From the NCBI RefSeq assembly GCF_003797125.1, contig NZ_RKKE01000003.1, positions 124,001 to 188,000 on the forward strand: DNA of 64,000 nucleotides. Reading direction: 5' to 3'. The notes beneath the pieces were generated by a model that saw only the letters and a program-made list of their open reading frames with translations, had not been told where the DNA came from and made no database searches. Positions 55,190 to 64,000 of the stretch are shown piece after piece; the first letter of the stretch is position 1; each line of letters opens with the position of its first letter. This DNA comes from Shewanella frigidimarina (GTDB lineage: Bacteria > Pseudomonadota > Gammaproteobacteria > Enterobacterales > Shewanellaceae). A program made the translations under genes and the position numbers.

Positions 55190-56884
55190 TCAGTCATTTG
55201 AATTTAAAAACTCCTTAGCTTTAGCAATCGAATAATTTACCGCTTGAGCCAATTCGAGCTTTGGCGGCATGACGAGTTCATTAGGATCGATATGGACATC
55301 GATCACACAGGCATTTTTGCTAGCAAATGCTTCTCCCAACGCTTTTACTAGCAGCTCAGGGCGATCTACACTCCAACCTTCACCACCGCATAAGCGAGCA
55401 AACTCTGAAAAGTCTGGATTTTTTAATGCTGTTTTATAATTAGGGTAACCGCTGCTTTCTTGCTCTAGTTGAATTAACCCTAGCTTGGCGTTGTTAAAAA
55501 TAATAACCTTTATGGGTAATGTTAGATTGACTGCAGTAATAAACTCTTGCATTAACATGCTAAAACCACCGTCACCAATAAGGACTACCACCTGCCGCTC
55601 AGGAAATTTCAATTGTGCGCCTATCGCACCAGCCATGCTAAATGCCATTGTGGCCAAGTTGCCTGATAGGGTAAATAATTGTTGTTCAGTAACGGGTAGA
55701 TGTCGTGCGACCCATGCGGTCACTGTACCCGTGTCACAGAGAAAAATGGCATCTTTGTTCGCAAGCTCGCCGACGGTTCGAGCCAGGCACTGGGGTTTTA
55801 TTGGCATATCTTGCGAGCTTTCTGCTTCGCTTTGCTCTTCTGACCAACTCCTTTTCTGACGCCGACATTCAGTAAGAAAGTTGTCGTTTTCTTTTTGAGG
55901 TAAATCAACGATTAATTGGTCTAGTACTTCACTTACATCTCCAACTATCGATACATCCACAGGGCAACGTCGACCAATATGTCGAATTTCTTTATCCACC
56001 TGAATAACTTTGGCTTTTCCTGGATAATATTCTTTGTAGGGAAAATCAGTACCCAGCATCACAAGTAAATCACAATTATTCATTGCATCAACAGATGGCC
56101 GCGTACCAAGTAGGCCAAGCCCTCCTAAGGAATATTCATGCTCATCCGGAAGTAGTACTTTGGCTTTTAGTGTTCTGATAAGTGGGGCGTTGCATTTTTT
56201 CAACAAAATAAGTACCTGTTGACGTGCTGGTATAGCCCCAACACCCGCTAGAACAACAATTTTTTCAGCTTGCTCAATTAAGCTAATTGCACTGTTTAAT
56301 GCTGATGCTAAAGGTTTAGTTGGTCCCGTTTCAGCGCCCGCTATTGGATGACCCGTAATGTCAGCTTCAACTTGCTCAGTGGCAACATCAGCAGGCAGTG
56401 CAATATGAGCAACCCCTTTTTCAATCAGCGCGCTATTACACGCTTGCTGAATAATCTCGGGAACACGATCTGAGGCAAATAAGGTTTGATTAAACACAGC
56501 CACATCAGAAAACAGAACTGATGAATTAATTTCTTGATGCGAGTGATTACCCATTTCACTGCGTGGTAACTGTCCGGTTATTGCAAGAACGGGGGCATGG
56601 TCGAGCTTAGCGTCATACAGACCATTGAGCAAATGTATGGCCCCACCTCCAGCAGTACCAACACAAACGGCAAGTTTACCGGTTAATTTTGCTTGGGCTG
56701 ATGCGGCGAATGCCCCGCTTTCTTCATGGCGAACTTGTATAAATTCGATTTCTCCATGGCGGCGTATGGCGTCCATCAAATCATTAATAGCATCCCCAGG
56801 AATACCAAAGACATGACGGACTCCGTATTGATAAATCGTCTCTACGATGTGATCGACCACTTTGCGTTTTTTTATTGCAGCCAT
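55190..56884 (-). CDS. poxB: Thiamine-diphosphate enzyme, pyruvate dehydrogenase (quinone) / PoxB type
   Basis: 564 residues from the ATG at 56884; GGAGAG lies upstream. N-terminal Pyr domain with the catalytic glutamate in QVRHEESGAFAASAQAKLTG near 47; TGQLPRSEMGNHSHQEINSS near 110; PP domain with the metal-binding GDGGFSMLMQEFITAVN near 435. Matches PoxB: converts pyruvate to acetate and CO2, passing electrons to ubiquinone from FAD. The C-terminal membrane-binding tail of PoxB is not clear here. Other relatives (acetolactate synthase) are possible. Alone on the minus strand. Confidence 0.87.
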   Translation of the reverse strand: MAAIKKRKVVDHIVETIYQYGVRHVFGIPGDAINDLMDAIRRHGEIEFIQVRHEESGAFAASAQAKLTGKLAVCVGTAGGGAIHLLNGLYDAKLDHAPVLAITGQLPRSEMGNHSHQEINSSVLFSDVAVFNQTLFASDRVPEIIQQACNSALIEKGVAHIALPADVATEQVEADITGHPIAGAETGPTKPLASALNSAISLIEQAEKIVVLAGVGAIPARQQVLILLKKCNAPLIRTLKAKVLLPDEHEYSLGGLGLLGTRPSVDAMNNCDLLVMLGTDFPYKEYYPGKAKVIQVDKEIRHIGRRCPVDVSIVGDVSEVLDQLIVDLPQKENDNFLTECRRQKRSWSEEQSEAESSQDMPIKPQCLARTVGELANKDAIFLCDTGTVTAWVARHLPVTEQQLFTLSGNLATMAFSMAGAIGAQLKFPERQVVVLIGDGGFSMLMQEFITAVNLTLPIKVIIFNNAKLGLIQLEQESSGYPNYKTALKNPDFSEFARLCGGEGWSVDRPELLVKALGEAFASKNACVIDVHIDPNELVMPPKLELAQAVNYSIAKAKEFLNSND

Positions 56885-57354
56885 AAATATCTCTCTCCGT
56901 TTAAAATAAGCTTTACGAAACACACTTAATTAAGCAAATTAATAGGTTACTGAATTTAATAGCATTATTTTAATAGCATTTTATTAATGGTTAACTATTT
57001 ATTTAAGATCCAATAACACATCATACTGTGCTATGAACTTTGACTCTGTGCGTCACCGTACCCTCTGGCTTTTGCTTTCTCACGAATGTTGACAAGTTAA
57101 ATACAATTGACCGTTTTTTAAAGTAACGTTATCTCAAATGATAAACCCTAGCAGAAAATAATTTAGCCTATTCGCCATGTCGCTCGATTTAACCATTCTT
57201 GAAAATTATCTCGCGTGCGCTGGCGAACAGACGCCGGGAACAGTTACGATTTATGCTTAGAGACATCTAATCGATTCGCGTAAGGCTGGGACGATATTCG
57301 ATCTTATCTGTAACTTAGCAGAGTGGCCCAGTGACTCGACAAAGGAGAAATACG
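56885..57354. other. Intergenic region, divergent promoters
   Basis: About 470 bases with no gene. Divergent promoters for the poxB-like and DUF2892 genes are expected. AAAGGAGAAATACG before 57355 is the ribosome site of the latter. Confidence 0.4.
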
Positions 57355-57549
57355 ATGAAGACGAATGAAGGTATGCTCGATCGCTCGCTCCGCGTTACCG
57401 CCGGGCTAGTTCTTATTGGACTTGCTGCCACCGACACAATTGGCATATGGGGCTATATTGGCGTTGTGCCGCTGCTTACAGGAGCGGTAGGCTTGTGTCC
57501 TCTATATTCGCTCCTAGGCATAAACTCCTGTTCGGTGAGTAAGCGCTGA
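57355..57549 (+). CDS. DUF2892 / YgaP-like inner membrane protein
   Basis: 64 residues from the ATG at 57355, with AAAGGAG upstream. NEGMLDRSLRVTAGLVLIG opens the family; two membrane helices follow, and PLLTGAVGLCPLYSLLGINS near 40-60 is the conserved GxCPLYxxLGI motif. Found alone or fused to rhodanese. Role unknown, perhaps linked to sulfur or stress. Confidence 0.93.
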   Translation: MKTNEGMLDRSLRVTAGLVLIGLAATDTIGIWGYIGVVPLLTGAVGLCPLYSLLGINSCSVSKR

Positions 57550-57785
57550 ATCTGATCCACAGCGAATGCCCTGCTATCGTGAAACACCATGTAAAAATCC
57601 TAACAGGACTCGCGTTCATGGTACGACTCTTCTGTTCGCGAGGTTAAGTTCTGTTCGCGCGGTTAAGTTAGCGATCTCGGAACTGTACTGCTTAAACACC
57701 CGAGGTCATTGTTACTGCCAACAGATATCTAATCGCAAGTTCTACGACGTTATTTTATTCAGCATTTTTTATAAAAAGGCCTGCT

Positions 57786-58756
57786 ATGAAAGTCATTGCA
57801 TCACCCCCCCCAATTAATCCTTGTGAAGAGTCATGTGTTAAAATGGCACTTATTGCAGAAGGTGGTGGGCAACGAGGAATATTCACAGCCGGTGTATTAG
57901 ATGCGTGGTTAGAGAATGATTTTGATCCTTTCGATTTATTTATAGGGGCGTCTGCAGGCTCACAAAATATTACAAGCTTTTTATCTCGTCAGAAAGGTTA
58001 GCCAAGAGATTAATTGGTGAATTAACACGTCGTAATAATTTTTACAAACTAGGCCGTGGATTAGCAGGTGGCAATGCTATTGATTTGGATTGGTACTTTG
58101 ATAAAACCATTCAAGGTAATTTTGCATTAGACTTTACGACAGCAACTAAATCATTGGGTCAACGAGAATTATTGTTCAGCGCAACGAATTCACGCGATAG
58201 ACAAGGCTATTTCTTAAGCCCAAACGGTCATACAAGTCACTGGCGCCAATTACTTAAAGCCTCGAGTGCATTTCCTTTTTTGTATAAACAAGGGGTCAAA
58301 CTCACACCTAGGCAGGCCTTTAGCTCAACAAATAAGGCCAAAGCAAACGTTGATGACCATAAAACAGACATCTACCTTGACGGTGGACTTGCTGAGCCTT
58401 TACCTGTGAGAGAATCCTATCGCCGTGGTGCTAAAAAAATTGTGGTTATTCGAACGGTGAATGCCGACTGTCATACTCAGGCTGCTTGGGTACGTAAACT
58501 TAAGTCATGGATTTACGTGTCCGGGTATTGCCCAAAAATGATTGATTATTTGGTACAGCATGAGCAAGCTTATCAAAAAGAACTCGCCTTTATCACTAAC
58601 CCTCCTGAAGATGTCGAAATTATTCAAATTTTTGCGGAAGACAATCTTCAAAGTAAATTGTTAGGGAGTACTGATATGGATTTACAACATGATTATCTTG
58701 CCGGTATCACTGCGGGTAATGTTTTTTTGGAGACTCAAAAACGTTTTGTGCTGTAA
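57786..58756 (+). pseudogene. Patatin-like phospholipase gene broken by a frameshift
   Basis: The first frame (57786-58001) has ALIAEGGGQRGIFTAGVLDA, the oxyanion-hole GGGxRG, and FIGASAGSQNITSFLSRQKG with the nucleophile GASAG. A stop comes next, but one base lost near 57999 (GGTTAGCC for GGTTA-GCC) restores the frame with KRLIGELTRRNNFYKLGRG, and the second piece continues to 58756 with the catalytic aspartate in DIYLDGGLAEPLPVRE. Patatin-type phospholipases cleave acyl esters of membrane lipids. A sequencing error could also explain the shift, in which case the gene is intact at 323 residues. Confidence 0.85.
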
Positions 58757-58982
58757 ACACTAAGCATAATCTAAGCATAATCAAATTAATTTATACCTGT
58801 TTTGTAAACCAGTAGAATGAATCTTACTAGGCAATAAAAAACATTTTTTAATGCCATAACAGCGATGCATTAAACTAAAAGTGTTAACCACTTCAAGTAC
58901 CACATAATACTCTTCTATTAACGTAAACGATGCTGCAATATCGGTGACATTCATGTTAACCGACTTGTGATGTCTCATTGAG

Positions 58983-60329
58983 TCATTTTTTTCGTTTGTT
59001 TGAACCAATGAATCTAAGATATAACGCCCCCAAAAATGCAGACATAACCGATGCGACCAAGATGGATGTTTTTGCGTTATGGAGATGTTCAGGTTGCCCG
59101 TCAAACCCCAGTGTCGCAATAAATGTGGACATGGTGAAGCCTATCCCGGCTATCAGTGAAGCACCAATAATGTGTTGAATATTAACTCCCTTGGGTAATT
59201 TACCTATTTTGTAGTGCAGGCCCAACCAGCACGCGCCGGAAATGCCAATAAATTTACCTACTACGAGGCCAAAAATAATCCCTAATCCAACTGGGTATTG
59301 GAGGCTGTCGATAAACGAACTAAAACTAAACACTACGCCAGCATTAGTCAACGCAAACAGCGGTAAGATGAAGAGTGCTACAGGTATATGCAGTACATCT
59401 TCCCAACGACGCAGAGGAGTCCCCGCATGTTCTGCTAAATCGCGCACTTCCAGTACCTGTTTATGGTCCTCCTGACTACCAAGAACGTCCACCTCTTCTA
59501 TTTCTTGCTGAAGAGAGCTGATTGTTGTTTTAGCCTTATCAAGCGATTGTGCCGGCGCCAACTTCGGCCGTGCTGGTACCGTCAATGCGATTGCAACGCC
59601 AGCAACAGTGGCATGAACACCAGACATGAGCATCATCCACCAGGTTGCAATTCCGATGATAATATAGAAAATTGGCTGTCTTACGCCCGCGTAGTTAGCT
59701 ACTGCCAAAAAAGTAATAAGTGAACATGCGCTAAACAGATATATTACGGATATTTCCTGGGTATAAAATAGTGCAATAACGAGTATAGCCCCAACATCAT
59801 CAACGATGGCGAGCCCAACTATGAAAGCCAAAAGACTGGCAGGTATGTATTTTCGCACAATGGTAAGTACACCTAGCGCAAACGCGGTATCAGTTGCCAT
59901 TGGGATACCCCAACCGATCTGTGAATCAAGTCCCCAATTGAACAAGGTATAGATCGTAGCCGGTAAAATCATTCCGCCTATGGCACAAATAATCAACATG
60001 CGTCGATTTTCCGGTTTAGCGAGGTCTCCGGCTAACACCTCGCGTTTGATTTCGAGACCAATCAATAAGAAAAATATCACCATTAAACCATCATTAATAA
60101 TGTGTTTAAGTGAAGATCGTAACTCAACATCACCCAAAAATATTCCAATCGGGGTGTGCACAAGATCTAAGTAGGTAGAAGAATAGGCTGAATTTGCCCA
60201 CCATAGGGCCAAGATTGTCGATAACAGAAGAAACAGACTGGAGGTAGTCTGAGCTCGAATAAAACCCGAAAATGGTTCGTGCATATATTCCAAACCACGC
60301 TGCAATATATTTTTAGATTCGTTTGCCAT
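58983..60329 (-). CDS. nhaA: Sodium/proton antiporter NhaA
   Basis: 448 residues from the ATG at 60329; AGGTGA is upstream. About 12 helices. Family motifs: MATDTAFALGVLTIVRKYIP near 145 with ion-site aspartates near VGLAIVDDVGAILVIALFYT, and GAGIGFTMSTFIATLGF-like ASLIAGIGFTMSTFIATLGF near 400. An insertion of about 60 residues after helix 8 (ISSLQQEIEEVDVLGSQEDH) is longer than in E. coli NhaA and lies in the cytosolic loop. Ejects Na+ in exchange for H+ at alkaline pH and high salt. Confidence 0.97.
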   Translation of the reverse strand: MANESKNILQRGLEYMHEPFSGFIRAQTTSSLFLLLSTILALWWANSAYSSTYLDLVHTPIGIFLGDVELRSSLKHIINDGLMVIFFLLIGLEIKREVLAGDLAKPENRRMLIICAIGGMILPATIYTLFNWGLDSQIGWGIPMATDTAFALGVLTIVRKYIPASLLAFIVGLAIVDDVGAILVIALFYTQEISVIYLFSACSLITFLAVANYAGVRQPIFYIIIGIATWWMMLMSGVHATVAGVAIALTVPARPKLAPAQSLDKAKTTISSLQQEIEEVDVLGSQEDHKQVLEVRDLAEHAGTPLRRWEDVLHIPVALFILPLFALTNAGVVFSFSSFIDSLQYPVGLGIIFGLVVGKFIGISGACWLGLHYKIGKLPKGVNIQHIIGASLIAGIGFTMSTFIATLGFDGQPEHLHNAKTSILVASVMSAFLGALYLRFIGSNKRKK

Positions 60330-60909
60330 ATTAATCACCTGTCATCATCTCGCCTAAGAAGTATATTTATCTTCAGAGTAGAAAATATTTTTAGGCTTTA
60401 GGAGTTCGAACAAATACTATAAATTGCGTTTGTTCGATTGTTTTATAACTACTTTATTGAACAAAAACGCTTTACGGAAAATAAAACTGCAAGACCCTGA
60501 ACTCATAGAGCCCGCATACATGAAAAATGCGTTATGGAGCCAAGCTACATTGCTGTAAACGTAGGGGCTGCGCCTATCAATACTGTAAACAGCATATTGA
60601 GCAGTAAAATAGACCACATTAAACCGTGCTGCGGTTTTCGCTATGCTTCTTGGCCATGAAGGACGGGGCATGTCGTCGCGGAGATCGGCCATTATCATGT
60701 AGGTGGCTGAATGCGAAACTCATTAGGCAAGTCTCCTGCTATTTTGAACGGCGCGAAAGCTGAAACTTGAACACTGTTTTTGATGTCTATCATTTTCACG
60801 TGAATTCTTGGAGAAAAATAAAAGGCGGGAAATAAAAACCGTGGTTCCCGCTCAAGTCTTAAGATGGCATGAGTAGAATGCCATCTTTGTTTAGCGCTAC
60901 AACAAGACT
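60330..60909. other. Region without supported genes
   Basis: About 580 bases between the NhaA start and the DUF2171 gene. Minus-strand frames at 60417-60698 and 60695-60946 have no ribosome site or family match. No RNA or repeat is seen. Confidence 0.35.
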
Positions 60910-61158
60910 TTAGTGTCCTGTACCTGTTGGCGGAGTTTGAGACCATTCCTGCATAGCTTGGTCTCCTGGACGATCAACTTTAACTTTATCGCCCTCAGTT
61001 GAGGTTACCCAGCTTAATGGAATGTAATGGTGTTGACCGCTCTTGTCTTTTTTAAGCTTGAGGGTATCAGTGCCCTCCATATGATCTACAGTAGCAAATT
61101 GACCATCTTCGGAGCAGACAACAGGCATATCAGGTTTAATTTGGTTGGTTTGAATCAT
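60910..61158 (-). CDS. DUF2171 protein
   Basis: 82 residues with a GAGGGGAAACT ribosome site. PDMPVVCSEDGQFATVDHME and then TDTLKLKKDKSGQHHYIPLS show a PRC-barrel-like beta fold; DUF2171 proteins are stress-linked and coded in general-stress clusters. Alone; function unknown. Confidence 0.87.
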   Translation of the reverse strand: MIQTNQIKPDMPVVCSEDGQFATVDHMEGTDTLKLKKDKSGQHHYIPLSWVTSTEGDKVKVDRPGDQAMQEWSQTPPTGTGH

Positions 61159-61313
61159 AGTTTCCCCTCAGAGCTCAGTACAAGCTCTTCTATTTATAAA
61201 TGAGCAATCAGTCATCTGACAAACTTCAGAAAGCGGAATTGTCTTGGACTTTAACTGAAATTGTTGGTTACTTAATGTTCCCAATCGCACAGTAAAATCA
61301 TACCCATAAAACT

Positions 61314-61349
61314 AAATGCAGTCTGTTCGGCAACGAACAGACTGCATTT
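61314..61349 (-). terminator. Rho-independent terminator of the RND pump operon
   Basis: AAATGCAGTCTGTTCG and CGAACAGACTGCATTT form a 16-bp perfect stem with loop GCAA; a T-rich tail follows on the minus strand. It lies 105 bases past the pump gene. Confidence 0.85.
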
Positions 61350-61454
61350 CCAAGTCCTCTTATACAATGTTTTTGAATCAATAAGATTAGCCAAATCTTG
61401 GGTGACTCGGCCAATCAATCAAAACTGAACGCTACGAAAATATGAGTACGACAA

Positions 61455-64000
61455 TCACATGTTCGTTGTTTTAGTCGGAGTTTGATCAGCGGTATTATCC
61501 TGCCCCTCAAGATCTGAAGTATCAATCTTCTTCGCCAGGACGATATAGAAAGCAGGCAACACATACATAGTTAACAAAGTACCGATACCGAGTCCTGTAG
61601 CAATGGTTATACCAATCGCAAAACGCGACTGTGCTCCGGGGCCCGCTGCAATTAACAGCGGGATCATGGCGACGATAAGCGCCAGCGAAGTCATGATAAT
61701 AGGGCGAAGTCGGATCGCTGCAGCTTCGATTACCGCATCGCGCTTGTTGCGTCCCCTTTCCTGAAGTGTGTTGGCAAATTCCACGATAAGAATACCGTTC
61801 TTCGCTACCACGCCAATCAATGTTATCAGACCAACCTGTGTGTAGATGTTCATCGACGCAAAACCAAGCATAATGAAGGCCATTGCCCCTGCAATTGACA
61901 TCGGCACCGATATTAAAATGATAAGAGGATCACGCCAGCTCTCAAATTGCGCAGCAAGCACCAGATAGATAACGAGTAGCGATAAAAAGATAGTCACGAT
62001 TAACGCACTGCCAGAATTTTCGAACTGTCTAGACTCGCCCTTAAAATCATAGCTGAAACCCCGAGGTAGTATATCGACCGCCTTGGTTTTCATGAAACTG
62101 ATGGCATCTCCCATCGACACTGATGGCGCTGGAATGCCTTCGATCGTGACCGAATTCAGCTGATTGAATTGTGTTCTGGATGAGGGTTCTACATCATGCT
62201 CGAAGCTAACGACCGAGCCGAGCGGAACTAAATCGCCAGAGTCGGCGCGGATGAAATAATCGTTGAGCGCCGTTGCTGTTTGGCGCGCGTAGCGCTCAAC
62301 CTGGGGAATAACCTCATACGAGCGCCCCTCCATGTTAAAACGACTAATAAACCCGCCGCCAAGCATACCGCCAAGCGCCTGACCGATTTCCTGCATCGAC
62401 AAACCGAGATCGGCTACGCGTTCGCGGTCGACCTTTACTCGGGTGACGGGCTTATCGATGTCGATCGATTTCTGCACGAATGTGAAGTTGCCGCTCTGCA
62501 TGGCAGCCCCTACGAATTCATCTGCTATTTGATCGAGTTGAGTAAAATCACTGCCCGAAGTTAACACAAACTGAAAGGGTAGACCGCCACTCGAGCCAGG
62601 CAAGGATGGAATTGGGAATAAAGCTGTTTTCAAACCAGTAATCCCTGCCACAGAAGACTGCAGTTGAGGCATGATATCAAACTGCGATATATCTCGTTCG
62701 CTCCAAGGCTTCATTTTAAAACCGCCAAACACCGCATTGGGACTCGTCATACCAACCAGCATGAACGTCTCGTCGTAGCCTGGTACCTGCTCGAAGGCTG
62801 TCTGCATTTCTGTGCCATACTTCTGCAGGTATTCGAGTGTGGCTGTCTGCGGTCCTTTACCCTGAAACAGAATGATGCCACGGTCCTCAGTCGGTGCAAG
62901 CTCTTTCTGGCTTAGCATCATCATAAAAAAGATCGACACTAGTACGACTAGCGCAAACATGATTACAGGCGAGACGGCCTTGACCATGATAGCCAGCGAG
63001 CGCTGATAAGTATTGGCGAGTCGGTCGAACAAACTTTCGATTGCACTCTCGAAGCGGGTCGACTCTCCATGTGGTTTGAGAACCTTACTGGCCAGCATAG
63101 GCGATAACGTCAAGGCAATGATGCCTGAAATGACGACGGCACCAGCGAGCGTGAAAGCAAACTCGGTAAAAAGCGAACCAACCAGCCCACCCATGAAGCC
63201 AATAGGCGCGTAGACTGCAACCAAGGTTATCGTCATGGCGATAACTGGATTGGCCATTTCTCGAGCACCGATCAGCGCCGCGTCCTTCTTTGATTTACCA
63301 TCAACGATATGCCGGTGTATGTTCTCGACAATGATGATAGCATCGTCGACAACCAAGCCTATAGCCAGCACAAGTGAGAGCAGCGTCAGCAAATTGAGCG
63401 AGAAACCCAGCACAAGCATGATGAAAGCTCCACCGATGAGCGAGAGCGGTACTGCTATTGAGGGAATGATTGCCGCTCGCAGAGATCCTAGGCATAGAAA
63501 TACGATGACAAGAACGATACCCACAGCCTCGATAAGCGTCTTGATCACCTCATTAATTGAATCATCAATAAATGCTGATGCATCGTAGGGGAGTTCAACC
63601 TGCAGACCCGAGGGCAGCTGGGACTTTATATCCGGCAGGAGTTCTTTAACACGTTCTGCCACAGACAGTGGATTAGATCCCGGAGATAGATTAATGGCTA
63701 CGTAGGTTGAAGGTTTACCCTTATACAGTGCTATGTTCTCGTAGGTTTGTGATCCGAGCTCTACCCTGGCGATATCCTTGAGACGAACGACAGTATCTTC
63801 GGTCGATTTAATTATCAGATTCTCGAACTGTTTGGTGTTTGCAACGTCAGTATTCGTAGTGAGATTGATCTTGATGAATTCATCTTTGGTTTGCCCAACC
63901 GCAGAAATATAGTTGTTCTGACGCAGGGTTTGAGCAATATCTGTCGAGGTGAGATTAACCGCTGCAAGTCTTTGAGGATCGAGCCAGACTCTCAGCGCAA
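61455..64000 (-). CDS. RND efflux transporter permease (AcrB/MexF type), cut by the window end
   Basis: The C-terminal 848 residues of a pump of about 1050 residues; the frame is open through the right edge, and the internal ATG at 63662 is not the start. Transmembrane sets around residues 30-250 and 590-720, with the proton-relay aspartate pair in VLAIGLVVDDAIIIVENIHR; periplasmic porter domains with SRTQFNQLNSVTIEGIPAPS, and MYVLPAFYIVLAKKIDTSD at the end. The inner-membrane component of a tripartite drug/solvent pump; the fusion protein gene should lie just beyond the window. Confidence 0.97.
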   Translation of the reverse strand, partial: ALRVWLDPQRLAAVNLTSTDIAQTLRQNNYISAVGQTKDEFIKINLTTNTDVANTKQFENLIIKSTEDTVVRLKDIARVELGSQTYENIALYKGKPSTYVAINLSPGSNPLSVAERVKELLPDIKSQLPSGLQVELPYDASAFIDDSINEVIKTLIEAVGIVLVIVFLCLGSLRAAIIPSIAVPLSLIGGAFIMLVLGFSLNLLTLLSLVLAIGLVVDDAIIIVENIHRHIVDGKSKKDAALIGAREMANPVIAMTITLVAVYAPIGFMGGLVGSLFTEFAFTLAGAVVISGIIALTLSPMLASKVLKPHGESTRFESAIESLFDRLANTYQRSLAIMVKAVSPVIMFALVVLVSIFFMMMLSQKELAPTEDRGIILFQGKGPQTATLEYLQKYGTEMQTAFEQVPGYDETFMLVGMTSPNAVFGGFKMKPWSERDISQFDIMPQLQSSVAGITGLKTALFPIPSLPGSSGGLPFQFVLTSGSDFTQLDQIADEFVGAAMQSGNFTFVQKSIDIDKPVTRVKVDRERVADLGLSMQEIGQALGGMLGGGFISRFNMEGRSYEVIPQVERYARQTATALNDYFIRADSGDLVPLGSVVSFEHDVEPSSRTQFNQLNSVTIEGIPAPSVSMGDAISFMKTKAVDILPRGFSYDFKGESRQFENSGSALIVTIFLSLLVIYLVLAAQFESWRDPLIILISVPMSIAGAMAFIMLGFASMNIYTQVGLITLIGVVAKNGILIVEFANTLQERGRNKRDAVIEAAAIRLRPIIMTSLALIVAMIPLLIAAGPGAQSRFAIGITIATGLGIGTLLTMYVLPAFYIVLAKKIDTSDLEGQDNTADQTPTKTTNM

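Noticed and set aside
58781-58978. 65-codon minus-strand frame after nhaA
   Set aside because: Lacks a ribosome site and known family; the ATG lies just past the nhaA stop by chance.
60417-60698. 93-codon minus-strand frame between nhaA and the DUF2171 gene
   Set aside because: No ribosome site, odd composition and no family match.
1-64000. CRISPR array or rRNA operon
   Set aside because: No regularly spaced direct repeats and no rRNA-like sequence were seen on either strand.

Overview
The window looks like a chromosomal segment of a Shewanella-like gammaproteobacterium. The clues are the ccoNOQP / fixH / ccoI / ccoS / TauE-like / etrA(fnr) / uspE / ttcA order, the thrS-infC-rpmI-rplT cluster with a non-AUG infC start, ribE divergent from a MATE transporter, and moderately AT-rich codon use. 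These are family-level recognitions made by eye, without a database search.

Layout. (1) 1-13 kb is an accessory island. It holds a GNAT protein, an apparently intact module of two paralogous unknown proteins plus a WYL-domain regulator and a lone JAB/MPN metalloprotease, and then a graveyard of broken mobile and defence genes. The broken genes are a DUF6361-type gene joined by deletion to a helicase lacking its N-terminus, an hsdR 5' fragment cut by what looks like a group II intron 5' end, an IS91-family transposase remnant and the 3' half of a darG antitoxin gene. An intact HEPN-domain protein and an intact tyrosine recombinase lie among or beside them. (2) 13.6-25 kb is core respiratory: a lipoprotein gene, a perfect FNR/EtrA box, the cbb3 oxidase genes and their assembly genes, the regulator EtrA, the universal stress protein UspE and the tRNA thiolase TtcA. 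(3) 24.8-35.4 kb is housekeeping: a DUF2987 protein, a Bax-like glucosaminidase, a YvcK/CofD-like protein, an aspartate/aromatic aminotransferase, rplT-rpmI-infC-thrS, a CPXCG protein, riboflavin synthase and a MATE transporter. (4) 35.5-37.1 kb has two identical tandem tRNA-Val(GAC) genes followed by a second decayed restriction locus (an hsdR 3' end and a frameshifted YgjP-like metallopeptidase). (5) 37.3-64 kb is rich in stress-response genes: PRC-barrel proteins, a Crp/Fnr regulator, an aldehyde dehydrogenase, an Old Yellow Enzyme, DUF2254, GlsB/YeaQ, an sll1863-like coiled coil, an FAD oxidoreductase, an APC permease, OsmC, a DsbA-like protein, a GC-rich UvrA2, PoxB, YgaP-like DUF2892, a frameshifted patatin, NhaA, DUF2171 and an RND pump cut by the window end. 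Many of these have stand-alone promoters and differ in base composition, which suggests an imported stress-tolerance cargo region. A MITE-like element and a broken zeta-toxin gene also point to mobility.

How it works together. EtrA, encoded just downstream of the oxidase assembly genes, can be expected to bind the perfect box upstream of ccoN and so couple oxygen level to high-affinity respiration. CcoI (copper import), FixH, CcoS and probably the TauE/SafE-like membrane protein build the oxidase. thrS, infC, rpmI and rplT form a translation operon in which infC starts at AUA three bases after the thrS stop. The best candidate for an undescribed system is the 1.4-5.2 kb module of paralogous pair, WYL regulator and JAB protease, which sits inside an island whose other recognisable contents are largely anti-phage or mobile.
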